From: JABCPE02 sp963518955
GTDB taxonomy: Bacteria; Bacteroidota; Bacteroidia; Flavobacteriales; Weeksellaceae
Direction of reading: 5' to 3'
DNA: 64,000 nt
Assembly (NCBI GenBank): GCA_963518955.1
Contig: CAUQKI010000002.1
Coordinates: forward strand, 1 to 64,000
A program made the translations under genes and the position numbers. The first letter of the stretch is position 1. Every line of letters begins with the position of its first letter. The notes beneath the pieces are model-generated. The model was not told the DNA's origin. It saw only the letters and a program-made list of their open reading frames with translations, and did no database searches. Below, piece after piece: positions 43,719 through 52,919 of this stretch.

Positions 43719-44306
43719 ATGAAGCGTTACCAAGAAAAATACATCAAAATATGGAAAGAAGGCACTTGGGTTGTCTGCCCTGAATGCCATAATGCTGCTA
43801 TTATAACGCCTGATGGACACCTAGTCCACTGCTATCATTGTGGATACGAAAAGAAAAGTGAAGACTTGCTGTCTTTTACAGCTGTTATCAAGTTAAACTG
43901 TCCAAACTGTGGCACAGCCATTCACAACGAACAGCACGGAATGAAAAACAAAACGGATGAAGTTCTCATCAAATGTCAAAATTGCTCTTTTCCATTATCC
44001 ATAAAACCTCACTATGAAAAAACCTACAACAAAATAAACCCAAATAAAGACGGGCTAAAATGTGATTATATTTTTGGGCTGCCTTATTTTTTTCAAGAAA
44101 ATGTGCGGAAAAATCTCTTTTGGGCGGAAAATACACTCCATATAAAGGTAATAGAAGATTATGTTTCTTCCGACCTCCGCGAGCGAAAAGGCATGTCGCT
44201 GGTAGCAAAACTTCCTACTTTCATCAAAAGTAAAAAGAATCGTGATGTGATTTTAAAAATCATACAAAGATGGAAAAACCTAATCAATGAAAATCCATCC
44301 TCTTAA
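43719..44306 (+). CDS. Zinc-ribbon protein
   Basis: The product is 195 aa, cytoplasmic. It has six CxxC pairs or near pairs in the first 95 residues (CPECHN, CYHCGY, CPNCGT, CQNCSF), enough for two zinc ribbons. The C-terminal half is basic and helical (VAKLPTFIKSKKNRDVILKI). A nucleic-acid-binding or adaptor role is likely but the family is not identified. It begins 11 bases after the DUF2490 gene and ends at a terminator. Confidence 0.65.
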   Translation: MKRYQEKYIKIWKEGTWVVCPECHNAAIITPDGHLVHCYHCGYEKKSEDLLSFTAVIKLNCPNCGTAIHNEQHGMKNKTDEVLIKCQNCSFPLSIKPHYEKTYNKINPNKDGLKCDYIFGLPYFFQENVRKNLFWAENTLHIKVIEDYVSSDLRERKGMSLVAKLPTFIKSKKNRDVILKIIQRWKNLINENPSS

Positions 44307-44311
44307 AAAAC

Positions 44312-44340
44312 AAAAACTGCTCTTTATTGGAGCAGTTTTT
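44312..44340. terminator. Bidirectional terminator
   Basis: AAAAACTGCTC-N7-GAGCAGTTTTT, an 11-bp stem, between the convergent zinc-ribbon and proS genes. Confidence 0.85.
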
Positions 44341-44347
44341 ATATTTT

Positions 44348-45823
44348 TTAGTACGCCTTAGCGAAAAGAACTCTACGCTTGGAAGGTTTCCCTGAAATAA
44401 GGGACACGCCGTCTTCCTCCACAGCATCTAGCGGAATACATCTGATAGTAGCTTTGGTTTCCTCCTTGATGCGTTCCTCTTCTTCCTCTGTTCCATCCCA
44501 GTGAGCCGCGATGAACCCCCCTTTTTCCTCCAAAACTTTTTTGAACTCCTCGTAAGTATCCACTTTTGTAATGTTTTCATTTCGGAAGTTAAGCGCACGC
44601 TGGTAGATGTCTTCCTGAATTTTCGTAAGAAGCTGGTGAATATAGTTTTCCACTCCTGCTATCGGCTGAGTTTCTTTGCTCAGTGTATCTCTCCTTGCGA
44701 TTTCCACCATACCGTTTTCTAAATCCTTTGGCCCTATGGCTACTCTCACCGGCACACCTTTCAGCTCGTATTCTGCGAATTTCCAGCCTGGTTTGTGCGT
44801 AGCGCGGTTGTCGTACTTTACAGAAATTCCCAGCGCTTTCAATCTTTCACTGATTCCAAGGGCAACTTCATCGATTTGGGCTAATTGTTCCTCACCTTTG
44901 AATATCGGCACGATGACTACTTGTATCGGCGCAAGTTTCGGAGGCAAAACCAATCCAAAATCATCTGAATGCGACATGATAAGTGCCCCCATCAATCGGG
45001 TTGATACTCCCCACGATGATGCCCAAGCGTATTCTATCTTTCCTTCGCTGTTTGTGAATTTCACATCGAATGCTTTTGCAAAGTTTTGTCCTAAAAAGTG
45101 CGAAGTCCCAGCCTGAAGCGCCTTTCCATCCTGCATCATCGCTTCTATACAATAAGTTTCGTCTGCTCCTGCGAATCTTTCGCTTGGGGATTTCAGCCCG
45201 CGAACTACCGGCACTGCCATCATTTTTTCAGAGAAATCAGCATAAACCTCCATCATCTGTTTTGCTTCTGCTTCTGCCTCTTCCTTGGTGGCGTGAGCCG
45301 TGTGTCCTTCCTGCCAAAGAAATTCCGAAGTACGAAGGAACGGACGCGTTCTCATCTCCCATCGAACCACATTTGCCCATTGGTTTATAAGTATCGGAAG
45401 GTCTCTATAAGACTGAATCCAGTTTTTATAAGTATTCCAAATAATAGCCTCCGAAGTAGGACGAACGATAAGCTCTTCCTCCAATTTTGCTTCTGGATCC
45501 ACAATAAGTTTTGATGGATTTTCTGGGTCTGTTTTCAAACGATAGTGCGTAACTACCGCGCATTCTTTAGCAAATCCCTCTGCGTTTTTTTCTTCTGCTT
45601 CGAACAAACTTTTCGGAACGAAAATAGGGAAATAGGCGTTTTGGTGTCCTGTTTCCTTGAACCTTCTGTCCAGCTCATCTCTCATCTTTTCCCAAATGGC
45701 GTATCCATACGGCTTGATAACCATACAGCCACGAACACCTGAGTTCTCCGCTAGGTCTGCTCCTACGATAAGTTCGTTATACCATTTACTATAATCTTCT
45801 GCTCTTGAAGTTAATTTTGCCAT
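44348..45823 (-). CDS. proS: Prolyl-tRNA synthetase (archaeal/eukaryal-type)
   Basis: The product is 491 aa, the short ProRS type without the bacterial editing insertion. Class II motifs are visible: motif 2 NVVRWEMRTRPFLRTSEFLW, motif 3 region GVSTRLMGALIMSHSDD, and GHTAHAT. The anticodon-binding domain follows and ends in the C-terminal Tyr (RVLFAKAY) typical of this type. It charges tRNA-Pro. Confidence 0.96.
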   Translation of the reverse strand: MAKLTSRAEDYSKWYNELIVGADLAENSGVRGCMVIKPYGYAIWEKMRDELDRRFKETGHQNAYFPIFVPKSLFEAEEKNAEGFAKECAVVTHYRLKTDPENPSKLIVDPEAKLEEELIVRPTSEAIIWNTYKNWIQSYRDLPILINQWANVVRWEMRTRPFLRTSEFLWQEGHTAHATKEEAEAEAKQMMEVYADFSEKMMAVPVVRGLKSPSERFAGADETYCIEAMMQDGKALQAGTSHFLGQNFAKAFDVKFTNSEGKIEYAWASSWGVSTRLMGALIMSHSDDFGLVLPPKLAPIQVVIVPIFKGEEQLAQIDEVALGISERLKALGISVKYDNRATHKPGWKFAEYELKGVPVRVAIGPKDLENGMVEIARRDTLSKETQPIAGVENYIHQLLTKIQEDIYQRALNFRNENITKVDTYEEFKKVLEEKGGFIAAHWDGTEEEEERIKEETKATIRCIPLDAVEEDGVSLISGKPSKRRVLFAKAY

Positions 45824-45888
45824 AAATATTAAAATATTTTTTATTTTTACTGATAAAAATCATTATTCTGAATTATGCCACTAAGAAT

Positions 45889-45915
45889 TTTGGTATAATT
45901 TTGGTAATAATTTTG
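45889..45915 (+). promoter_or_regulatory. Promoter of the Tyr/Asn-rich lipoprotein gene
   Basis: TTTG, 15 bases, then TAATTTTG (45,908-45,915). A second TAATTTTG lies at 45,896-45,903. The start codon is 33 bases downstream. Confidence 0.45.
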
Positions 45916-45947
45916 CAAATATAACAATTAACATTAAACCATTTGGT

Positions 45948-46922
45948 ATGAAAAATAATACATTTTCTGATACAATAATCCCTTTTGTCTCTAAAACAGC
46001 CTTAGTTTTGGCAAGTGGATTGTTTTTGGTTTCTTGTGGCATCCAGTCTGGATACACAGAGACAGATGGTATCTATTATGACCCTGCAACGGACAAAATA
46101 GAAAGAAAAATAGCTTGGCAGGAGCCTGACTACTATGATATGGACGAAAGAGCTGGTTTTGAGGAAGATAATAACCAAACAGGAATTATCGGACAATCCC
46201 AGAAAAACCAACAGCTCCAAAACCAAAAATACAGCAACAAAAACTGGGGCGGAGAAAGCCAGAGAATCTCTTCCAGCTCCGACTGGGGAACTTACGCAGG
46301 AACACAGAATAATTTCTATTATGACAATTATTCTTCTTGGGGTTATCCTTATTACAGCAATTTTTATTCGCCGTATTATTTTGGGTATTATAATTCGTAC
46401 TTCGGTTACCCTCGCTCTTCAGGATGGGGATTAGGTTTCTCGTGGGGAATGAGCCCATGGAGTTATAATTATAACTATTATTACAACCCTTATTGGAATT
46501 ATAATTACTGGGGATATAGCCCTTATTATAACAATTACTATTATAATCCTTATTACTACAATCCGTATTATCGTGGTTATTATGATGATTATTATTACTA
46601 TCCTCGTCATTACAGAACACCTGCGAGAACTTATAAAAGAAGCAGCGACCCAGATGAAATCTACAGAGGAAATGATAATAACTCCTACCGTGGCAGAACC
46701 TACACACCTAACAATGGTGGATTTAATAGAAGCAACAACCAGATGAATAGACCAAATAATGGTTTTGACAGGTCTTCTGACTGGGGAAATCACAACTCTG
46801 ATATAGAGCGATACCAACAGCAAAACAACACTTGGAGAGATAATAATTCTTCATCAAACAATGGAGGAAACAACAGCTCCAATAGTGGTAATGGTGGTTT
46901 TGGAAGAAGATCAAACTGGTAA
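45948..46922 (+). CDS. Tyr/Asn-rich lipoprotein
   Basis: The product is 324 aa. The N-terminus has a hydrophobic segment ending in the lipobox LVSC (Cys about 30). A short ordered part (DGIYYDPATDKIERK) is followed by about 200 residues of low complexity dominated by Tyr, Asn, Pro, Trp and Ser, and a Gly/Asn/Arg tail. Such composition is seen in Bacteroidota surface lipoproteins of unknown function. A FadL-like porin gene follows by 22 bases on the same strand. Confidence 0.7.
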   Translation: MKNNTFSDTIIPFVSKTALVLASGLFLVSCGIQSGYTETDGIYYDPATDKIERKIAWQEPDYYDMDERAGFEEDNNQTGIIGQSQKNQQLQNQKYSNKNWGGESQRISSSSDWGTYAGTQNNFYYDNYSSWGYPYYSNFYSPYYFGYYNSYFGYPRSSGWGLGFSWGMSPWSYNYNYYYNPYWNYNYWGYSPYYNNYYYNPYYYNPYYRGYYDDYYYYPRHYRTPARTYKRSSDPDEIYRGNDNNSYRGRTYTPNNGGFNRSNNQMNRPNNGFDRSSDWGNHNSDIERYQQQNNTWRDNNSSSNNGGNNSSNSGNGGFGRRSNW

Positions 46923-46944
46923 AACTTTAAAATTATTGTAAAAA

Positions 46945-48366
46945 ATGACAAAGAAAATTTCAATATTAGCGGGTATTTCAGCAAGTGCTTTGTTCTTTGC
47001 GCAAGATGTTTCTATCATCAGAAATACCTCTACAATTTATGACAATATCTCTTCCTTAGGAACCGCAAGATATAACGCAATGGCGGGTTCTATGGGAGCA
47101 TTGGGAGGGGATGCCTCTGTGCTAAATACCAACCCTGCTGGTCTGGGGGTATTCATCACAGATGATGTAAGCGCCTCTCTAGCTATCAATTCTAATAAAT
47201 CTACGGCTAGTCTAGCAGGAAAATCTACAAGCCAAAACATAAGCAAAGCCAATTTAGGGAACGCTAGTGGAGTTTTATCTTTTCAATCAAATGAACAGAA
47301 TGCATGGAAATTTGTAAATGTGGGGATTAACTATGTTACTCAAAATGTAAGTGATAAATTACAATCTCCAGGAAATGCAAATATAACATCTGCTATACAT
47401 CAAGATAATGATAAAAATAAACCCATTACAGACTACAACATATTCGAAGGGCATTTGTATGAGACCATAGGACATCGTTCAAAACTGAATTTAGGTATTG
47501 GTGGAAATTATGACAACAAAATCTACATAGGAGCAGCAGTGAATTTCTCTTCTGTGAATATAGAGCAGTATAATGAAGTTAAAGTTTCCTCATTAAATAC
47601 AAAAAAAATAAAGCGTTTTTCTAGACAAAATACTCCTTACATAGAGGATGCTGATGGGTTTTCGCTATCTCTTGGGGTAATAGGGAAACTGAGCAATGCC
47701 TTTAGATTAGGGGCTTCCATAGAATCTCCTACTTGGTACAGCATAGATAGGGAGTATAATTTTTACGCAATAAATGGTTCAGGTCTTTTTCAAAACAGCT
47801 ACACAGAAAGTCGCTCTTTCAGAACTCCAACTAAATTAACACTAAGTGGGGCTTTTATCCCTAATAAACATTTTGCCTTTAATGTGGATTATAGAGTGGA
47901 TTTAGGCAAACCTAATTTCGGTGGTGGTGCAGCGGATGTTCAGTTGAATAATTTCTATGAGTCTGCTTACAAGGCTCAACATGAAGTAAGAATAGGAGGA
48001 GAATACAGAATAAAATCTTTCCGAATAAGAGGGGGATATGCCTTTACAACCAGCCCATTCAAAGATCATACAGAAAAAATGTTTGACAATAATGCGAATG
48101 TAGTAAATGGAAAATTATCCAACTACATTGTAGGAAAAACACAGGTAATCTCAGCGGGGATAGGATATGATTTCAAATTATTCTACATAGACGCCTCCTA
48201 CCAGCACAGAACTCATGAACATAGCAATCCGTTCTTTGCAGGAAGTTATTTTAATAGAGACTGGGACGGAAGTCTAGGAAACAATAGCACAAGTACTGCT
48301 AGCATTGTTTCTAATGCAAAGAACCAAAAAGGACATCTTATCCTTACATTAGGATGGAAATTTTAG
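46945..48366 (+). CDS. Outer-membrane porin, OmpP1/FadL/TodX-like
   Basis: The product is 473 aa with signal peptide MTKKISILAGISASALFFAQ. The N-terminal plug-like stretch NISSLGTARYNAMAGSMGAL and GGDASVLNTNPAGLGVF is the signature of FadL-type barrels, and the C-terminal strand ends in GHLILTLGWKF. It transports hydrophobic compounds in studied relatives; the substrate here is unknown. It is probably cotranscribed with the preceding lipoprotein gene. Confidence 0.82.
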   Translation: MTKKISILAGISASALFFAQDVSIIRNTSTIYDNISSLGTARYNAMAGSMGALGGDASVLNTNPAGLGVFITDDVSASLAINSNKSTASLAGKSTSQNISKANLGNASGVLSFQSNEQNAWKFVNVGINYVTQNVSDKLQSPGNANITSAIHQDNDKNKPITDYNIFEGHLYETIGHRSKLNLGIGGNYDNKIYIGAAVNFSSVNIEQYNEVKVSSLNTKKIKRFSRQNTPYIEDADGFSLSLGVIGKLSNAFRLGASIESPTWYSIDREYNFYAINGSGLFQNSYTESRSFRTPTKLTLSGAFIPNKHFAFNVDYRVDLGKPNFGGGAADVQLNNFYESAYKAQHEVRIGGEYRIKSFRIRGGYAFTTSPFKDHTEKMFDNNANVVNGKLSNYIVGKTQVISAGIGYDFKLFYIDASYQHRTHEHSNPFFAGSYFNRDWDGSLGNNSTSTASIVSNAKNQKGHLILTLGWKF

Positions 48367-48381
48367 ACTTAAATATTTATC

Positions 48382-48412
48382 AAAAAGGATTGCAAATCGC
48401 AGTCCTTTTTTT
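48382..48412 (+). terminator. Rho-independent terminator
   Basis: AAAAAGGATTGC-AAATC-GCAGTCCTTTTTTT hairpin with one mismatch, 15 bases after the FadL-like gene. Confidence 0.7.
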
Positions 48413-48428
48413 ATTGATTCTAAATTAG

Positions 48429-48436
48429 TAACTTTG
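48429..48436 (+). promoter_or_regulatory. -7 promoter element of ric
   Basis: TAACTTTG (TAnnTTTG) lies 19 bases before the ATG of ric. No convincing -33 TTTG at the usual distance is seen. Confidence 0.4.
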
Positions 48437-48455
48437 TGTTCAAATTTTTTATTTT

Positions 48456-49142
48456 ATGAATCAATTACAAGAAAAAACCATCGGTGAATATGTAGCGGAA
48501 AATTTCCGTACAGCGGCTGTTTTCAAAAAATATGACATAAACTTCTGCTGCAAAGGCGGTAGAACAATAGAGGAAACCTGCAGGATGAAAGATTTAGACC
48601 CTGCTCCCATCTACGAAGACCTAAAAAACACGCCACAGGGAACAGCGGAAGAAAATGATTTCAATAATTGGTCTCTTACTGAATTAGCTGATTACATCAA
48701 GGAAGTTCACCATGAGTATATTCAGGAAAAATCTATCTATCTGCTTCAGTTTTTGGATAAACTCTGCCGAGTTCATGGCGAGAGACATCCAGAATTATTC
48801 AAAATCAATGAACTATTCACCCTTTCTTCTCAAAATCTCATCGTACATTTGAGAGATTCTGAGGAAAAACTCTTCCCATACATCAGAGAAAAAGAGCAAA
48901 ATCCTGAAACTGCATTCAGTGGAGATTTACAAGCTTACATAGAAAAACTACAAGCGGTCTATCAAACAGAAAAAGAAAGATTTGAGGAGATTGCGAGAGT
49001 TTCGGATGATTTCACGCCTCCCGAAGGTGCCTGCACTACATACAGAGTTACATTCCAGATGCTCAATGAGTTTGATGAATATCTACAACTCTACATTCAT
49101 CTTGAAAACAACATCCTTTTTCCAAAACTTCTTAAATTATAA
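48456..49142 (+). CDS. ric: Iron-sulfur cluster repair di-iron protein (RIC/ScdA/YtfE)
   Basis: The product is 228 aa. The N-terminal ScdA_N domain has the Cys pair in YDINFCCKGGRTIEE. A hemerythrin-like four-helix domain supplies iron ligands (EVHHEYIQ, CRVHGERHPEL, LIVHLRDSEEKLFP, YIHLENNILFP). It repairs iron-sulfur clusters damaged by NO or oxidants. Single gene between terminators. Regulation by an NO-responsive factor is likely, but no binding site was recognised. Confidence 0.94.
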   Translation: MNQLQEKTIGEYVAENFRTAAVFKKYDINFCCKGGRTIEETCRMKDLDPAPIYEDLKNTPQGTAEENDFNNWSLTELADYIKEVHHEYIQEKSIYLLQFLDKLCRVHGERHPELFKINELFTLSSQNLIVHLRDSEEKLFPYIREKEQNPETAFSGDLQAYIEKLQAVYQTEKERFEEIARVSDDFTPPEGACTTYRVTFQMLNEFDEYLQLYIHLENNILFPKLLKL

Positions 49143-49143
49143 T

Positions 49144-49173
49144 AAAAAACGCCTTTAAAAGGGCGTTTTTTTT
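49144..49173 (+). terminator. Rho-independent terminator
   Basis: AAAAAACGCC-N8-GGCGTTTTTTTT immediately after the stop codon of ric. Confidence 0.85.
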
Positions 49174-49205
49174 GTTTTTTATATATTTTTTTTTAAATTT
49201 GTAAT

Positions 49206-49232
49206 CATATATCCTAATTTATTAGGGATATG
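49206..49232. promoter_or_regulatory. Imperfect palindrome upstream of the SemiSWEET gene
   Basis: CCTAAT-TT-ATTAGG lies at the centre of a longer imperfect dyad (CATAT...ATATG). It is 53 bases before the ATG at 49,285. Possible operator; no known regulator assigned. Confidence 0.35.
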
Positions 49233-49284
49233 AAGAAAATAAGATTCTAAAAAAGAAATAAAAATAAATAAGAATAAATCATAT

Positions 49285-49548
49285 ATGACAAAGAAGAAAA
49301 TAAATACTTTCATAGGTTCCATTGGAGCTTTTATTGGAATTGCTGTGTTTATCGCTTATATTCCACAAATTATCGCAAATTTACAGGGAGAAAAAGGACA
49401 GCCGTGGCAGCCTTTATTTGCTTCCATTTCTTGTTTGATTTGGGTTATTTATGGCTGGACAAAGGAGCCGAAAAAAGATTATATCTTAATTATACCAAAT
49501 GCTACGGGGGTTATCTTAGGTTTTTTAACATTCTTGACTTCTTTTTAA
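49285..49548 (+). CDS. SemiSWEET-type PQ-loop transporter
   Basis: The product is 87 aa, the usual SemiSWEET size, with three helices (about 8-31, 40-57 and 65-86). The PQ motif AYIPQII (24-30) in helix 1 and the Trp-rich SCLIWVIYGW in helix 2 are typical. SemiSWEETs dimerise to carry small sugars. It is monocistronic. Substrate unknown. Confidence 0.88.
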   Translation: MTKKKINTFIGSIGAFIGIAVFIAYIPQIIANLQGEKGQPWQPLFASISCLIWVIYGWTKEPKKDYILIIPNATGVILGFLTFLTSF

Positions 49549-49569
49549 AAGTCATCTGACAGGTTTTTC

Positions 49570-49678
49570 CTATTTTATAAGACATTGTTTTAAGTATTTT
49601 TTTAGAGCTTTTACGCTCTCTCCGTTGAGTTTCTGTTTATAGCGTATGATTTTCTGAGCCATAGGATTGCTTTTACTG
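49570..49678 (-). pseudogene. C-terminal fragment of an unknown gene
   Basis: The minus strand reads SKSNPMAQKIIRYKQKLNGE followed by SVKALKKYLKQCLIK and a stop. It looks like a genuine basic protein end but has no beginning, because it abuts the truncated EamA gene on the opposite strand at about 49,675. Parent gene not identified. Confidence 0.4.
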
Positions 49679-50250
49679 TATTTTTCATTTATCCCATTAT
49701 AGTAGCACTTATTTTGGGAATATTTTTCAAAGAAAAAATAACGCTTGCTACCACCATTTCACTGGTTATCGTAGTTGTGGGAGTGGGAGTTTTGAGCATT
49801 AAAGATAATTTTGAAATAAACTACATCGGACTTTTCGTTTCACTATTAGGCGCATTGATGTATGCTTTGTATATGATTATAGTCAATAAAACTAAAATCA
49901 ATGCTTCTGGCGTGAAAGTTTCTTTTTATTCGATGGTGTTTGCGTCATTGTTTTTCCTCGTTAAAACACTTATTTTAGGAAATAGTGTTGCCATTCCTTC
50001 TCTGGAAATCGGCACTCATTTGGCTTTATTCTCGCTGATAACTACGGCTTTATCGGTAGTTTCGCTGGTTTATGCCATTAAATTTATTGGTTCTACACCT
50101 ACTGCCATTATGGGAGCTGTAGAGCCTGTGGTGGCCGTGATGATAAGCGTGGGACTATTCGATGAAACCCTGACTTTCTCACTGATTGCAGGCGTAATTA
50201 TCATCATCTCTGGTGTTTTGATAGATGTAGTTTTTAACAAGAAAAAATAA
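49675..50250 (+). pseudogene. EamA/DMT-family transporter, N-terminally truncated
   Basis: The open frame ahead of the ATG at 49,714 already encodes TVFFIYPIIVALILGIFFKE, the end of the first EamA repeat. The normal about 300-residue protein therefore lacks its first four or five helices. The remaining part contains the complete second repeat (FVSLLGALMYALYMIIVNKT, AIKFIGSTPTAIMGAVEPVV, GVIIIISGVLIDV). Some half-size EamA proteins are functional dimers, but the broken border with an antisense fragment argues for a pseudogene. Confidence 0.7.
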
Positions 50251-50278
50251 AAAAAGCTCCTTTTTGAAGGAGCTTTTT
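50251..50278. terminator. Bidirectional terminator
   Basis: AAAAAGCTCC-N8-GGAGCTTTTT between the convergent EamA remnant and alaS. Confidence 0.88.
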
Positions 50279-50282
50279 CTTT

Positions 50283-52880
50283 TTATAATTCTAATGCTTT
50301 TTTCTCTGCATTGGCTAAACCGTCTAAGTTTTTCCCGCCCGCAGTCGCAAAGCCTGGGTTTCCACCGCCGCCGCCTTGGATTTCTTTCGCAAGGTCTTTC
50401 ACGATGTTTCCTGCATGATATTTATCCTCAATATCAGCCGAAACTCCTACTGTAAGCATTGGTTTTTCCCCAGCATCAGAAAGGATAACTACCACAGACT
50501 GCGGAACTTCTTTTTTCAGCTGGAAGACAATATCTTTCACAGTTCCTGCATCCAGAGATGTTCTTTTTACCAAAAGTTTTTTGTCTCCTTTGTCTAGGAA
50601 ATCGTTCTTCCAGTTTTGGATTTCTCCTTTTGCTTTTTCTTTTTTCAAAGCTTCTATTTCAGCTTTCAGAGCATTATTTTCTTCCAATAATTTTTCTACT
50701 TGTTTTACCAAATCTTTGGATTTCAATAGTTCTGAAAGTTTGTCCGCTTGTTCTTCCAAATCAGAGAAATACTGTCTCACTCTATCTCTCGTAATGGCCT
50801 CCACACGGCGGATTCCCGCTGCTACTGCTCCTTCGGATACGATTTTGAAATACCAAATATCCGATGTATTTTTCACATGCGTTCCACCACAAAGTTCTTT
50901 ACTTTCTCCAAACTGAATCATACGAACTCTGTCTCCGTATTTCTCCCCGAAAAGCGCCATCGCACCAGCATCCATTGCCTGCTGCATGGTGATATTTCTA
51001 TGCTCTTGAAGAGCTATTTTTTGGTGAATTCTTTCATTTACTCTTTTTTCTACTTCACAAATTTCCTCATCAGTCATTTTTTGGAAATGTGAAAAGTCAA
51101 ATCTCAGAGACTGCGTATCTACGCGAGAACCTCTCTGCTCCACATGCGTCCCTAAAACCTCTCTAAGCACCTGATGCAGCAAGTGTGTAGCCGAGTGATT
51201 CGCCTCCGCGAGGATTCTTCCTTTTACTTCCGCCTTCAGAGGTTCATCTATATTCATCGGTAAAGTTTCAGAAAGATGAATTATCAAGTTGTTTTCTTTC
51301 TTAGTATCAATGATATAGGTAACATCGCCATTTGCAGAAACCAAAAGACCTTTGTCTCCTACCTGCCCTCCTCCTTCTGGATAAAACGGAGTGACATTAA
51401 ACACCAAATGATAAAGCGTTCCGTCCTTCTGGCTTTCTACTTTTCTGTATTTAATCACACGAACTATTCCCTCCAAAGTATCATACCCGATGAACTCTTC
51501 CTCATCATCCTCACGAAGAACCACCCAGTCATCAGTTTTCATCTGTGCTGCAGCACGAGAGCGTTCTTTTTGTTTTTGTAATTCTTCTTCAAAGCCTTTT
51601 TCATCCAAAGTGAAACCTTTCTCTGTGAGGATAAGCGCCGTAAGGTCTATCGGGAAACCATAAGTGTCATACAGCTCAAACGCCTTGCTTCCTGAAATCA
51701 CTTTTTCAGTTGCGTTATTCATCATTGTATCCAGCATGAGAAGCCCTTGTTCTAGGGTTCTCAAGAATGAATTTTCCTCTTCTTTTATTACATTTTTAAT
51801 CAATTCATACTGCTTGTCCAGCTCTGGGAAAGCTCCACCCATCTGCTGAGCAAGAGTAGCTACCAACTTGTAAATAAAAGGTTCTTTCTGCCCAAGAAAA
51901 GTAAATGCATAGCGGATCGCCCTTCTCAAAATTCTTCTGATAACATATCCTGCTCCACCATTAGAAGGAAGCTGTCCATCAGCAATAGCAAAAGAAACCG
52001 CACGAATGTGGTCTACTATCACACGGATAGCAATATCCTTTTCATCCTCCAGTTTTCCTGTATATTTTTTCCCTGAAAGCTCCTCTACCTTCTCTATCAA
52101 AGGCGTGAAAACATCAGTATCATAGTTAGAAGATTTCCCCTGAAGTGCCATACAAAGACGCTCAAAGCCCATCCCTGTATCCACATTCTGTTTTGGTAAT
52201 TTTTCTAATGAGCCATCTGCCTTTCGGTTAAACTCCATAAATACAAGATTCCAAATCTCCACTACCTGTGGATGGTCATTATTCACCAAATCCTTCCCAG
52301 AAACTCTAGCTTTTTCATCCTCACTTCTCAAATCCACATGGATTTCGGAACATGGCCCACATGGTCCCTGCTCGCCCATTTCCCAGAAATTATCTTTCTT
52401 GTTTCCGTTTATTATTCGGCTTTCATCGATATGTTCTTTCCAAAAATCGTATGCATCTTGGTCTCTTTCCAAGTTTTCGGAAGCATCTCCTTCGAAAATC
52501 GTTACATACAGATTTTCTTTCGGTATTTTATAAACTTCGGTCAAAAGTTCCCACGCCCAAGCAATCGCTTCTTTTTTGAAATAATCCCCAAAAGACCAGT
52601 TCCCCAGCATCTCGAACATCGTATGGTGGTAAGTATCACGCCCTACATCATCCAAATCATTATGCTTTCCTGAAGCTCTCAAACACTTTTGTGTATCGGC
52701 TACACGGACAGATTTCGGTTCTTTGTATCCGAGAAAAAAGTCCTTAAACTGAGCCATCCCCGAGTTGGAAAACATCAGCGTAGGGTCATCTTTCAAAACG
52801 ATAGAAGCAGAAGGCACTATCTCATGCTCTTTGCTTTTAAAAAACTCTAAAAATTTCTGGCGTATTTCTTTTGAAGTCAT
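50283..52880 (-). CDS. alaS: Alanyl-tRNA synthetase
   Basis: The product is 865 aa, the normal length. It has a class II catalytic domain at the N-terminus (VRVADTQKCLRASGKHNDLD, TYHHTMFEMLGNWSFGDYF). The editing domain has the zinc ligands HSATHLLH and CGGTH. The C-terminal C-Ala region with coiled coil (LLEENNALKAEIEALKKEKA) ends in the Gly-rich GGGGGNPGFATAGGK. It charges tRNA-Ala and hydrolyses mischarged Ser/Gly. Confidence 0.98.
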   Translation of the reverse strand: MTSKEIRQKFLEFFKSKEHEIVPSASIVLKDDPTLMFSNSGMAQFKDFFLGYKEPKSVRVADTQKCLRASGKHNDLDDVGRDTYHHTMFEMLGNWSFGDYFKKEAIAWAWELLTEVYKIPKENLYVTIFEGDASENLERDQDAYDFWKEHIDESRIINGNKKDNFWEMGEQGPCGPCSEIHVDLRSEDEKARVSGKDLVNNDHPQVVEIWNLVFMEFNRKADGSLEKLPKQNVDTGMGFERLCMALQGKSSNYDTDVFTPLIEKVEELSGKKYTGKLEDEKDIAIRVIVDHIRAVSFAIADGQLPSNGGAGYVIRRILRRAIRYAFTFLGQKEPFIYKLVATLAQQMGGAFPELDKQYELIKNVIKEEENSFLRTLEQGLLMLDTMMNNATEKVISGSKAFELYDTYGFPIDLTALILTEKGFTLDEKGFEEELQKQKERSRAAAQMKTDDWVVLREDDEEEFIGYDTLEGIVRVIKYRKVESQKDGTLYHLVFNVTPFYPEGGGQVGDKGLLVSANGDVTYIIDTKKENNLIIHLSETLPMNIDEPLKAEVKGRILAEANHSATHLLHQVLREVLGTHVEQRGSRVDTQSLRFDFSHFQKMTDEEICEVEKRVNERIHQKIALQEHRNITMQQAMDAGAMALFGEKYGDRVRMIQFGESKELCGGTHVKNTSDIWYFKIVSEGAVAAGIRRVEAITRDRVRQYFSDLEEQADKLSELLKSKDLVKQVEKLLEENNALKAEIEALKKEKAKGEIQNWKNDFLDKGDKKLLVKRTSLDAGTVKDIVFQLKKEVPQSVVVILSDAGEKPMLTVGVSADIEDKYHAGNIVKDLAKEIQGGGGGNPGFATAGGKNLDGLANAEKKALEL

Positions 52881-52911
52881 AATTCTAATTTTTTTTCAAT
52901 AATAATAATGA

Positions 52912-52919
52912 CAAAAGTA
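52912..52919 (-). promoter_or_regulatory. -7 promoter element of alaS
   Basis: On the minus strand TACTTTTG (TAnnTTTG) lies 31 bases before the alaS ATG. Confidence 0.45.

Noticed and set aside
46186..46823. Antisense frames of 173 and 130 codons with His/Asn- or Ile-rich repeats
   Set aside because: They are shadows of the Tyr/Asn-rich lipoprotein gene; the low-complexity codons give open reverse frames.
49714..50250. Complete half-size EamA transporter starting at 49,714
   Set aside because: The frame before this ATG already encodes the conserved end of the first EamA repeat, so the ATG is internal to a truncated gene.
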